Part shown: piece by piece, positions 43,783 to 56,999 of the stretch
Layout: each line of letters opens with the position of its first letter
Numbering within the stretch: position 1 is the first letter of the stretch
Source of the DNA: Loxodes magnus
Taxonomy: Eukaryota; Ciliophora; Karyorelictea; Loxodida; Loxodidae
Direction: 5' to 3'
DNA length: 64,000 nucleotides
Assembly: GCA_946699065.1 (NCBI GenBank)
Contig: CAMPDV010000837.1
Coordinates: 108,022-172,021 of the forward strand
The notes under the pieces: generated by a model
The model's database searches: none
Seen by the model: only the letters and a program-made list of their open reading frames with translations
Told to the model about the DNA's origin: nothing
Program-made: the position numbers and the translations under genes

Positions 43783-45379
43783 TCATACATAACTAGTGTG
43801 ACCACTCATGGTCTTACAGGTACCTGTCTTGACGTCCCATAGTCTCACCGTCTTATCATGACTTCCCGATACGATGAACTCTGAATCACTGGATATAGCC
43901 ACAGCATATACATAACTAGTGTGACCACTCATGGTTTTACAGCTACTGTCTTGACGTCCCATAGTCTCACCGTCTTATCTCAACTTCCCGATACAATGAA
44001 CTCTGAATCACTGGATATAGCCACAGATAATACATAATCTTTGTTACCACTCATGGTCTTACAGCTACCTGTCTTGACGTCCCATAGTCTCACCGTCTTA
44101 TCATGACTTCCCGATACAATGAACTCTGAATCACTGGATATAGCCACAGCATATACATAACTAGTGTGACCACTCATGGTCTTACAGCTACCTGTCTTGA
44201 CGTCCCATAGTCTCACCGTCTTATCTCAACTTCCCGATACGAAGAACTCTGAATCACTGGATATAGCCACAGCATATACATAACTAGTGTGACCACTCAT
44301 GGTCTTACAGCTACCTGTCTTGACGTCCCATAGTCTCACCGTCTTATCTCTACTTCCCGATACGATGAACTCTGAATCACTGGATATAGCCACAGATCAT
44401 ACATAACTAGTGTGACCACTCATGGTCTTACAGCTACCTGTCTTGACGTCCCATAGTCTCACCGTCTTATCTCAACTTCCCGATACGAAGAACTCTGAAT
44501 CACTGGATATAGCCACAGCATATACATAACTAGTGTGACCACTCATGGTCTTACAGGTACCTGTCTTGACGTCCCATAGTCTCACCGTCTAATCATAACT
44601 TCCCGATACGAAGAACTCTGAATCACTGGATATAGCCACAGATCATACATAACTAGTGTGACCACTCATGGTTTTACAGCTACTGTCTTGACGTCCCATA
44701 GTCTCACCGTCTTATCATGACTTCCCGATACGATGAACTCTGAATCACTGGATATAGCCACAGCATATACATAACTAGTGTGACCACTCATGGTCTTACA
44801 GGTACCTGTCTTGACGTCCCATAGTCTCACCGTCTTATCTCAACTTCCCGATACGAAGAACTCTGAATCACTGGATATAGCCACAGCATATACATAACTA
44901 GTGTGACCACTCATGGTCTTACAGCTACCTGTCTTGACGTCCCATAGTCTCACCGTCTTATCTCAACTTCCCGATACGAAGAACTCTGAATCACTGGATA
45001 TAGCCACAGCATATACATAACTAGTGTGACCACTCATGGTCTTACAGCTACCTGTCTTGACGTCCCATAGTCTCACCGTCTTATCTCTACTTCCCGATAC
45101 GATGAACTCTGAATCACTGGATATAGCCACAGATCATACATAACTAGTGTGACCACTCATGGTCTTACAGCTACCTGTCTTGACGTCCCATAGTCTCACC
45201 GTCTTATCTCAACTTCCCGATACGAAGAACTCTGAATCACTGGATATAGCCACAGCATATACATAACTAGTGTGACCACTCATGGTCTTACAGGTACCTG
45301 TCTTGACGTCCCATAGTCTCACCGTCTAATCATAACTTCCCGATACGAAGAACTCTGAATCACTGGATATAGCCACAGA

Positions 45380-48300
45380 TCATACATAACTAGTGTGACC
45401 ACTCATTTTCTTACAGCTACTGTCTTGACGTCCCATAGTCTCACCGTCTTATCATGACTTTCCGATACGATGAACTCTGAATTACTGGATATAGCCACAG
45501 CATATAAATAACTAGTGTGACCACTCATGGTCTTACAGCTATCTGTCTTGACGTCCCATAGTCTCACCGTCTTATCATGACTTCCCGATACGAAGAACTC
45601 TGAATCACTGGATATAGCCACAGCATATACATAACTAGTGTGACCACTCATGGTCTTACAGGTACCTGTCTTGACGTCCCATAGTCTCACCGTCTAATCA
45701 TGACTTCCCGATACGAAGAACTCTGAATCACTGGATATAGCCACAGCATATAAATAACTAGTGTGACCACTCATTTTCTTACAGCTACTGTCTTGACGTC
45801 CCATAGTCTCACCGTCTTATCATGACTTTCCGATACGATGAACTCTGAATTACTGGATATAGCCACAGCATATAAATAACTAGTGTGACCACTCATGGTC
45901 TTACAGCTATCTGTCTTGACGTCCCATAGTCTCACCGTCTTATCATGACTTCCCGATACGAAGAACTCTGAATCACTGGATATAGCCACAGCATATACAT
46001 AACTAGTGTGACCACTCATGGTCTTACAGCTACCTGTCTTGACGTCCCATAGTCTCACCGTCTTATCTCAACTTCCCGATACGAAGAACTCTGAATCACT
46101 GGATATAGCCACAGCATATACATAACTAGTGTGACCACTCATGGTCTTACAGCTACCTGTCTTGACGTCCCATAGTCTCACCGTCTTATCTCTACTTCCC
46201 GATACGATGAACTCTGAATCACTGGATATAGCCACAGATCATACATAACTAGTGTGACCACTCATGGTCTTACAGCTACCTGTCTTGACGTCCCATAGTC
46301 TCACCGTCTTATCTCAACTTCCCGATACAATGAACTCTGAATCACTGGATATAGCCACAGATCATACATAACTAGTGTGACCACTCATGGTCTTACAGCT
46401 ACCTGTCTTGACGTCCCATAGTCTCACCGTCTAATCATGACTTCCCGATACGAAGAACTCTGAATCACTGGATATAGCCACAGCATATAAATAACTAGTG
46501 TGACCACTCATGGTCTTACAGCTACTGTCTTGACGTCCCATAGTCTCACCGTCTTATCATGACTTTCCGATACGATGAACTCTGAATTACTGGATATAGC
46601 CACAGCATATAAATAACTAGTGTGACCACTCATTTTCTTACAGCTACTGTCTTGACGTCCCATAGTCTCACCGTCTTATCATGACTTTCCGATACGATGA
46701 ACTCTGAATTACTGGATATAGCCACAGCATATAAATAACTAGTGTGACCACTCATGGTCTTACAGCTACCTGTCTTGACGTCCCATAGTCTCACCGTCTT
46801 ATCTCAACTTCCCGATACGAAGAACTCTGAATCACTGGATATAGCCACAGCATATACATAACTAGTGTGACCACTCATGGTCTTACAGCTACCTGTCTTG
46901 ACGTCCCATAGTCTCACCGTCTTATCTCTACTTCCCGATACGATGAACTCTGAATCACTGGATATAGCCACAGATCATACATAACTAGTGTGACCACTCA
47001 TGGTCTTACAGCTACCTGTCTTGACGTCCCATAGTCTCACCGTCTTATCTCAACTTCCCGATACGAAGAACTCTGAATCACTGGATATAGCCACAGCATA
47101 TACATAACTAGTGTGACCACTCATGGTCTTACAGGTACCTGTCTTGACGTCCCATAGTCTCACCGTCTAATCATAACTTCCCGATACGAAGAACTCTGAA
47201 TCACTGGATATAGCCACAGATCATACATAACTAGTGTGACCACTCATGGTTTTACAGCTACTGTCTTGACGTCCCATAGTCTCACCGTCTTATCATGACT
47301 TCCCGATACGATGAACTCTGAATCACTGGATATAGCCACAGCATATACATAACTAGTGTGACCACTCATGGTCTTACAGGTACCTGTCTTGACGTCCCAT
47401 AGTCTCACCGTCTTATCTCAACTTCCCGATACGAAGAACTCTGAATCACTGGATATAGCCACAGCATATACATAACTAGTGTGACCACTCATGGTCTTAC
47501 AGCTACCTGTCTTGACGTCCCATAGTCTCACCGTCTTATCTCAACTTCCCGATACGAAGAACTCTGAATCACTGGATATAGCCACAGCATATACATAACT
47601 AGTGTGACCACTCATGGTCTTACAGCTATCTGTCTTGACGTCCCATAGTCTCACCGTCTTATCATGACTTCCCGATACAATGAACTCTGAATCACTGGAT
47701 ATAGCCACAGCATATACATAACTAGTGTGACCACTCATGGTTTTACAGCTACTGTCTTGACGTCCCATAGTCTCACCGTCTTATCATGACTTCCCGATAC
47801 AATGAACTCTGAATCACTGGATATAGCCACAGCATATACATAACTAGTGTGACCACTCATGGTCTTACAGCTACTGTCTTGACGTCCCATAGTCTCACCG
47901 TCTTATCATGACTTCCCGATACAATGAACTCTGAATCACTGATATAGCCACAGATCATACATAACTAGTGTGACCACTCATTTTCTTACAGCTACTGTCT
48001 TGACGTCCCATAGTCTCACCGTCTTATCATGACTTTCCGATACGATGAACTCTGAATTACTGGATATAGCCACAGCATATAAATAACTAGTGTGACCACT
48101 CATGGTCTTACAGCTATCTGTCTTGACGTCCCATAGTCTCACCGTCTTATCATGACTTCCCGATACGAAGAACTCTGAATCACTGGATATAGCCACAGCA
48201 TATACATAACTAGTGTGACCACTCATGGTCTTACAGGTACCTGTCTTGACGTCCCATAGTCTCACCGTCTAATCATGACTTCCCGATACGAAGAACTCTG

Positions 48301-49430
48301 AATCACTGGATATAGCCACAGCATATAAATAACTAGTGTGACCACTCATTTTCTTACAGCTACTGTCTTGACGTCCCATAGTCTCACCGTCTTATCATGA
48401 CTTTCCGATACGATGAACTCTGAATTACTGGATATAGCCACAGCATATAAATAACTAGTGTGACCACTCATGGTCTTACAGCTATCTGTCTTGACGTCCC
48501 ATAGTCTCACCGTCTTATCATGACTTCCCGATACGAAGAACTCTGAATCACTGGATATAGCCACAGCATATACATAACTAGTGTGACCACTCATGGTCTT
48601 ACAGCTACCTGTCTTGACGTCCCATAGTCTCACCGTCTTATCTCAACTTCCCGATACGAAGAACTCTGAATCACTGGATATAGCCACAGCATATACATAA
48701 CTAGTGTGACCACTCATGGTCTTACAGCTACCTGTCTTGACGTCCCATAGTCTCACCGTCTTATCTCTACTTTCCGATACGATGAACTCTGAATCACTGG
48801 ATATAGCCACAGATCATACATAACTAGTGTGACCACTCATGGTCTTACAGCTACCTGTCTTGACGTCCCATAGTCTCACCGTCTTATCTCAACTTCCCGA
48901 TACAATGAACTCTGAATCACTGGATATAGCCACAGATCATACATAACTAGTGTGACCACTCATGGTCTTACAGCTACCTGTCTTGACGTCCCATAGTCTC
49001 ACCGTCTAATCATGACTTCCCGATACGAAGAACTCTGAATCACTGGATATAGCCACAGCATATAAATAACTAGTGTGACCACTCATGGTCTTACAGCTAC
49101 TGTCTTGACGTCCCATAGTCTCACCGTCTTATCATGACTTTCCGATACGATGAACTCTGAATTACTGGATATAGCCACAGCATATAAATAACTAGTGTGA
49201 CCACTCATTTTCTTACAGCTACTGTCTTGACGTCCCATAGTCTCACCGTCTTATCATGACTTTCCGATACGATGAACTCTGAATTACTGGATATAGCCAC
49301 AGCATATAAATAACTAGTGTGACCACTCATGGTCTTACAGCTACCTGTCTTGACGTCCCATAGTCTCACCGTCTTATCTCAACTTCCCGATACGAAGAAC
49401 TCTGAATCACTGGATATAGCCACAGCATAT
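45380..49430 (-). repeat. Tandem higher-order repeat, period 2575 bp (21 units)
   Basis: Positions 45380-46860 recur at about 47955-49435 with the same variant order. Marks are paired VAVRK-ending pieces at 45403 and 45771 matching 47978 and 48346, and the CTTTCCG/AATTAC units at 46558 and 46680 matching 49133 and 49255. Inside each copy the VAVRK unit trio is itself duplicated at 368 bp (3 units). One unit near 48769 combines TCTCTAC with CTTTCCG, a single recombinant. Confidence 0.85.
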
Positions 49431-51709
49431 ACATAACTAGTGTGACCACTCATGGTCTTACAGGTACCTGTCTTGACGTCCCATAGTCTCACCGTCTAAT
49501 CATAACTTCCCGATACGAAGAACTCTGAATCACTGGATATAGCCACAGATCATACATAACTAGTGTGACCACTCATTTTCTTACAGCTACTGTCTTGACG
49601 TCCCATAGTCTCACCGTCTTATCATGACTTCCCGATACGATGAACTCTGAATCACTGGATATAGCCACAGATCATACATAACTAGTGTGACCACTCATTT
49701 TCTTACAGCTACTGTCTTGACGTCCCATAGTCTCACCGTCTTATCTCAACTTCCCGATACGATGAACTCTGAATCACTGGATATAGCCACAGATCATACA
49801 TAACTAGTGTGACCACTCATTTTCTTACAGCTACCTGTCTTGACGTCCCATAGTCTCACCGTCTTATCTCAACTTCCCGATACGATGAACTCTGAATCAC
49901 TGGATATAGCCACAGATCATACATAACTAGTGTGACCACTCATGGTCTTACAGCTACCTGTCTTGACGTCCCATAGTCTCACCGTCTAATCATGACTTCC
50001 CGATACAATGAACTCTGAATCACTGGATATAGCCACAGATCATACATAACTAGTGTGACCACTCATGGTCTTACAGCTACCTGTCTTGACGTCCCATAAT
50101 CTCACCGTCTCATCATCACTTCCCGATACGATGAACTCTGAATCACTGGATATAGCCACAGCATATACATAACTAGTGTGACCACTCATGGTCTTACAGC
50201 TACCTGTCTTGACGTCCCATAGTCTCACCGTATAATCTCCACTTCCCGATACGATGAACTCTGAATCACTGGATATAGCCACAGTATATACATAACTAGT
50301 GTGACCACTCATGGTCTTACAGCTACCTGTCTTGACGTCCCATAGTCTCACCGTCTAATCATGACTTCCCGATACGATGAACTCTGAATCACTGGATATA
50401 GCCACAGCATATAAATAACTAGTGTGACCACTCATGGTCTTACAGCTATCTGTCTTGACGTCCCATAGTCTCACCGTCTTATCATGACTTCCCGATACGA
50501 AGAACTCTGAATCACTGGATATAGCCACAGATCATACATAACTAGTGTGACCACTCATGGTCTTACAGCTACCTGTCTTGACGTCCCATAGTCTCACCGT
50601 CTTATCTCAACTTCCCGATACAATGAACTCTGAATCACTGGATATAGCCACAGATCATACATAACTAGTGTGACCACTCATGGTCTTACAGCTACCTGTC
50701 TTGACGTCCCATAGTCTCACCGTCTAATCATGACTTCCCGATACGAAGAACTCTGAATCACTGGATATAGCCACAGATCATACATAACTAGTGTGACCAC
50801 TCATGGTCTTACAGCTACCTGTCTTGACGTCCCATAGTCTCACCGTCTTATCTCAACTTCCCGATACAATGAACTCTGAATCACTGGATATAGCCACAGC
50901 ATATACATAACTAGTGTGACCACTCATGGTCTTACAGCTATCTGTCTTGACGTCCCATAGTCTCACCGTCTTATCATGACTTCCCGATACAATGAACTCT
51001 GAATCACTGGATATAGCCACAGCATATACATAACTAGTGTGACCACTCATGGTTTTACAGCTACTGTCTTGACGTCCCATAGTCTCACCGTCTTATCATG
51101 ACTTCCCGATACAATGAACTCTGAATCACTGGATATAGCCACAGCATATACATAACTAGTGTGACCACTCATGGTCTTACAGCTACTGTCTTGACGTCCC
51201 ATAGTCTCACCGTCTTATCATGACTTCCCGATACAATGAACTCTGAATCACTGATATAGCCACAGATCATACATAACTAGTGTGACCACTCATGGTCTTA
51301 CAGCTACTGTCTTGACGTCCCATAGTCTCACCGTCTTATCTCAACTTCCCGATACGAAGAACTCTGAATCACTGGATATAGCCACAGATCATACATAACT
51401 AGTGTGACCACTCATGGTCTTACAGCTACCTGTCTTGACGTCCCATAGTCTCACCGTCTTATCATGACTTCCCGATACGAAGAACTCTGAATCACTGGAT
51501 ATAGCCACAGCATATACATAACTAGTGTGACCACTCATGGTCTTACAGCTACCTGTCTTGACGTCCCATAGTCTCACCGTCTTATCTCAACTTCCCGATA
51601 CGAAGAACTCTGAATCACTGGATATAGCCACAGCATATACATAACTAGTGTGACCACTCATGGTCTTACAGCTACCTGTCTTGACGTCCCATAGTCTCAC
51701 CGTCTTATC

Positions 51710-52123
51710 TCAACTTCCCGATACGAAGAACTCTGAATCACTGGATATAGCCACAGCATATACATAACTAGTGTGACCACTCATGGTCTTACAGCTACCT
51801 GTCTTGACGTCCCATAGTCTCACCGTCTTATCATGACTTCCCGATACAATGAACTCTGAATCACTGGATATAGCCACAGCATATACATAACTAGTGTGAC
51901 CACTCATGGTCTTACAGCTACCTGTCTTGACGTCCCATAGTCTCACCGTCTTATCATGACTTCCCGATACGAAGAACTCTGAATCACTGGATATAGCCAC
52001 AGCATATACATAACTAGTGTGACCACTCATGGTCTTACAGCTACCTGTCTTGACGTCCCATAGTCTCACCGTCTTATCTCTACTTCCCGATACGATGAAC
52101 TCTGAATCACTGGATATAGCCAC
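51710..52123 (-). pseudogene. 137-codon WD40 piece, all units 123 bp
   Basis: Three complete, undamaged 123-bp units plus part of a fourth, from after TGA22 at the high end to TGA38 at 51710-51712. Blades alternate I33 and F33 with R38 or H38 and G-S-C at codons 9-11. It is a good reference stretch for the intact consensus unit. It has no ATG at its beginning; the first in-frame ATG is M14 (T-M-S-G), present in every unit. Confidence 0.45.
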
Positions 52124-52126
52124 AGA

Positions 52127-52375
52127 TCATACATAACTAGTGTGACCACTCATGGTCTTACAGCTACCTGTCTTGACGTCCCATAGTCTCACCGTCTTAT
52201 CATGACTTCCCGATACAATGAACTCTGAATCACTGGATATAGCCACAGCATATACATAACTAGTGTGACCACTCATGGTCTTACAGCTACCTGTCTTGAC
52301 GTCCCATAGTCTCACCGTCTTATCATGACTTCCCGATACAATGAACTCTGAATCACTGATATAGCCACAGATCAT
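52127..52375 (-). pseudogene. 82-codon WD40 piece entered through the second one-base loss
   Basis: Starts at a true ATG (MICGYISDSEF) that lies out of the blade frame and is brought into it by the CACTGATATAG one-base loss at about 52354. It then reads two H-D-K-T blades and ends at TGA22. It shows that the losses can join an out-of-frame ATG to the blade frame. There is no evidence that this start is used. Confidence 0.35.
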
Positions 52376-53232
52376 ACATAACTAGTGTGACCACTCATGG
52401 TCTTACAGCTACTGTCTTGACGTCCCATAGTCTCACCGTCTTATCTCAACTTCCCGATACGAAGAACTCTGAATCACTGGATATAGCCACAGATCATACA
52501 TAACTAGTGTGACCACTCATGGTCTTACAGCTACCTGTCTTGACGTCCCATAGTCTCACCGTCTTATCATGACTTCCCGATACGAAGAACTCTGAATCAC
52601 TGGATATAGCCACAGCATATACATAACTAGTGTGACCACTCATGGTCTTACAGCTACCTGTCTTGACGTCCCATAGTCTCACCGTCTTATCTCAACTTCC
52701 CGATACGAAGAACTCTGAATCACTGGATATAGCCACAGCATATACATAACTAGTGTGACCACTCATGGTCTTACAGCTACTGTCTTGACGTCCCATAGTC
52801 TCACCGTCTTATCATGACTTCCCGATACGATGAACTCTGAATCACTGGATATAGCCACAGCATATACATAACTAGTGTGACCACTCATGGTCTTACAGCT
52901 ACCTGTCTTGACGTCCCATAGTCTCACCGTCTTATCTCAACTTCCCGATACAATGAACTCTGAATCACTGGATATAGCCACAGATCATACATAACTAGTG
53001 TGACCACTCATGGTCTTACAGCTACTGTCTTGACGTCCCATAGTCTCACCGTCTTATCATGACTTCCCGATACGATGAACTCTGAATCACTGGATATAGC
53101 CACAGCATATACATAACTAGTGTGACCACTCATGGTCTTACAGCTACCTGTCTTGACGTCCCATAGTCTCACCGTCTTATCTCAACTTCCCGATACAATG
53201 AACTCTGAATCACTGGATATAGCCACAGATCA

Positions 53233-53352
<120 letters not shown>

Positions 53353-56056
53353 TCATACATAACTAGTGTGACCACTCATTTTCTTACAGCTACCTGTCTT
53401 GACGTCCCATAGTCTCACCGTCTTATCTCAACTTCCCGATACAATGAACTCTGAATCACTGGATATAGCCACAGATCATACATAACTAGTGTGACCACTC
53501 ATGGTCTTACAGCTACTGTCTTGACGTCCCATAGTCTCACCGTCTTATCTCAACTTCCCGATACGATGAACTCTGAATCACTGGATATAGCCACAGCATA
53601 TACATAACTAGTGTGACCACTCATGGTCTTACAGCTACCTGTCTTGACGTCCCATAGTCTCACCGTCTAATCATGACTTCCCGATACGAAGAACTCTGAA
53701 TCACTGGATATAGCCACAGATCATACATAACTAGTGTGACCACTCATGGTCTTACAGCTACCTGTCTTGACGTCCCATAGTCTCACCGTCTTATCATGAC
53801 TTCCCGATACAATGAACTCTGAATCACTGGATATAGCCACAGCATATACATAACTAGTGTGACCACTCATGGTCTTACAGCTACCTGTCTTGACGTCCCA
53901 TAGTCTCACCGTCTAATCATGACTTCCCGATACGAAGAACTCTGAATCACTGGATATAGCCACAGATCATACATAACTAGTGTGACCACTCATGGTCTTA
54001 CAGCTACCTGTCTTGACGTCCCATAGTCTCACCGTCTTATCTCAACTTCCCGATACAATGAACTCTGAATCACTGGATATAGCCACAGATCATACATAAC
54101 TAGTGTGACCACTCATGGTCTTACAGCTACCTGTCTTGACGTCCCATAGTCTCACCGTCTAATAATAACTTTCCGATACGATGAACTCTGAATTACTGGA
54201 TATAGCCACAGCATATACAAAACTAGTGTGACCACTCATTTTCTTACAGCTACTGTCTTGACGTCCCATAGTCTCACCGTCTTATCTCAACTTCCCGATA
54301 CAATGAACTCTGAATCACTGGATATAGCCACAGCATATACATAACTAGTGTGACCACTCATGGTCTTACAGCTACCTGTCTTGACGTCCCATAGTCTCAC
54401 CGTCTAATAATAACTTTCCGATACGATGAACTCTGAATTACTGGATATAGCCACAGATCATACAAAACTAGTGTGACCACTCATTTTCTTACAGCTACTG
54501 TCTTGACGTCCCATAGTCTCACCGTCTTATCATGACTTCCCGATACGATTAACTCTGAATCACTCGATATAGCCACAGCATATACATAACTAGTGTGACC
54601 ACTCATGGTCTTACAGCTACCTGTCTTGACGTCCCATAGTCTCACCGTCTTATCTCAACTTCCCGATACGAAGAACTCTGAATCACTGGATATAGCCACA
54701 GCATATACATAACTAGTGTGACCACTCATTTTCTTACAGCTACTGTCTTGACGTCCCATAGTCTCACCGTCTTATCTCAACTTCCCGATACGATGAACTC
54801 TGAATCACTGGATATAGCCACAGATCATACATAACTAGTGTGACCACTCATTTTCTTACAGCTACCTGTCTTGACGTCCCATAGTCTCACCGTCTTATCT
54901 CAACTTCCCGATACGATGAACTCTGAATCACTGGATATAGCCACAGCATATACATAACTAGTGTGACCACTCATGGTCTTACAGCTACCTGTCTTGACGT
55001 CCCATAGTCTCACCGTCTAATCATGACTTCCCGATACAATGAACTCTGAATCACTGGATATAGCCACAGATCATACATAACTAGTGTGACCACTCATGGT
55101 CTTACAGCTACCTGTCTTGACGTCCCATAATCTCACCGTCTCATCATCACTTCCCGATACGATGAACTCTGAATCACTGGATATAGCCACAGCATATACA
55201 TAACTAGTGTGACCACTCATGGTCTTACAGCTACCTGTCTTGACGTCCCATAGTCTCACCGTATAATCTCCACTTCCCGATACGATGAACTCTGAATCAC
55301 TGGATATAGCCACAGTATATACATAACTAGTGTGACCACTCATGGTCTTACAGCTACCTGTCTTGACGTCCCATAGTCTCACCGTCTAATCATGACTTCC
55401 CGATACGATGAACTCTGAATTACTGGATATAGCCACAGATCATACATAACTAGTGTGACCACTCATGGTCTTACAGCTACTGTCTTGACGTCCCATAGTC
55501 TCACCGTATAATCATAACTTCCCGATACGATGAACTCTGAATCACTCGATATAGCCACAGCATATACAGAACTAGTGTGACCACTCATGGTCATACAGGT
55601 ACCTGTCTTGACGTCCCATAGTCTCACCGTCTTATCTCAACTTCCCGATACGATGAACTCTGAATCACTGGATATAGCCACAGATCATACATAACTAGTG
55701 TGACCACTCATTTTCTTACAGCTACCTGTCTTGACGTCCCATAGTCTCACCGTCTTATCTCAACTTCCCGATACAATGAACTCTGAATCACTGGATATAG
55801 CCACAGCATATACATAACTAGTGTGACCACTCATGGTCTTACAGGTACCTGTCTTGACGTCCCATAGTCTCACCGTCTTATCTCAACTTCCCGATACAAT
55901 GAACTCTGAATCACTGGATATAGCCACAGCATATACATAACTAGTGTGACCACTCATGGTCTTACAGCTACCTGTCTTGACGTCCCATAGTCTCACCGTC
56001 TTATCTCAACTTCCCGATACAATGAACTCTGAATCACTGGATATAGCCACAGATCA

Positions 56057-56176
<120 letters not shown>

Positions 56177-56999
56177 TCATACATAACTAGTGTGACCACT
56201 CATGGTCTTACAGCTACTGTCTTGACGTCCCATAGTCTCACCGTCTTATCATGACTTCCCGATACGATGAACTCTGAATCACTGGATATAGCCACAGATC
56301 ATACATAACTAGTGTGACCACTCATGGTCTTACAGCTACCTGTCTTGACGTCCCATAGTCTCACCGTCTTATCTCAACTTCCCGATACAATGAACTCTGA
56401 ATCACTGGATATAGCCACAGCATATACATAACTAGTGTGACCACTCATGGTCTTACAGCTACTGTCTTGACGTCCCATAGTCTCACCGTCTTATCATGAC
56501 TTCCCGATACGATGAACTCTGAATCACTGGATATAGCCACAGCATATACATAACTAGTGTGACCACTCATGGTCTTACAGCTACCTGTCTTGACGTCCCA
56601 TAGTCTCACCGTCTTATCTCAACTTCCCGATACAATGAACTCTGAATCACTGGATATAGCCACAGCATATACATAACTAGTGTGACCACTCATGGTCTTA
56701 CAGCTACCTGTCTTGACGTCCCATAGTCTCACCGTCTAATAATAACTTTCCGATACGATGAACTCTGAATTACTGGATATAGCCACAGATCATACAAAAC
56801 TAGTGTGACCACTCATTTTCTTACAGCTACTGTCTTGACGTCCCATAGTCTCACCGTCTTATCATGACTTCCCGATACGATTAACTCTGAATCACTGGAT
56901 ATAGCCACAGCATATAAATAACTAGTGTGACCACTCATGGTCTTACAGGTACCTGTCTTGACGTCCCATAGTCTCACCGTCTTATCTCAACTTCCCGAT

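Larger units (their letters stand above)
47630..52380 (-). repeat. Blocks tagged by a second one-base loss (CACTGATATAG), three copies
   Basis: Most units read CACTGGATATAG. Three lack one G, at about 47937, 51249 and 52354 (offsets 3312 and 1105 bp, 27 and 9 units). For the first two, the preceding 300 bp, including GGTTTTAC (synonymous AAA at codon 12), also match. The loss falls in codons 27-28 on the coding strand and shifts the frame independently of the common loss in codon 9. Confidence 0.8.
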
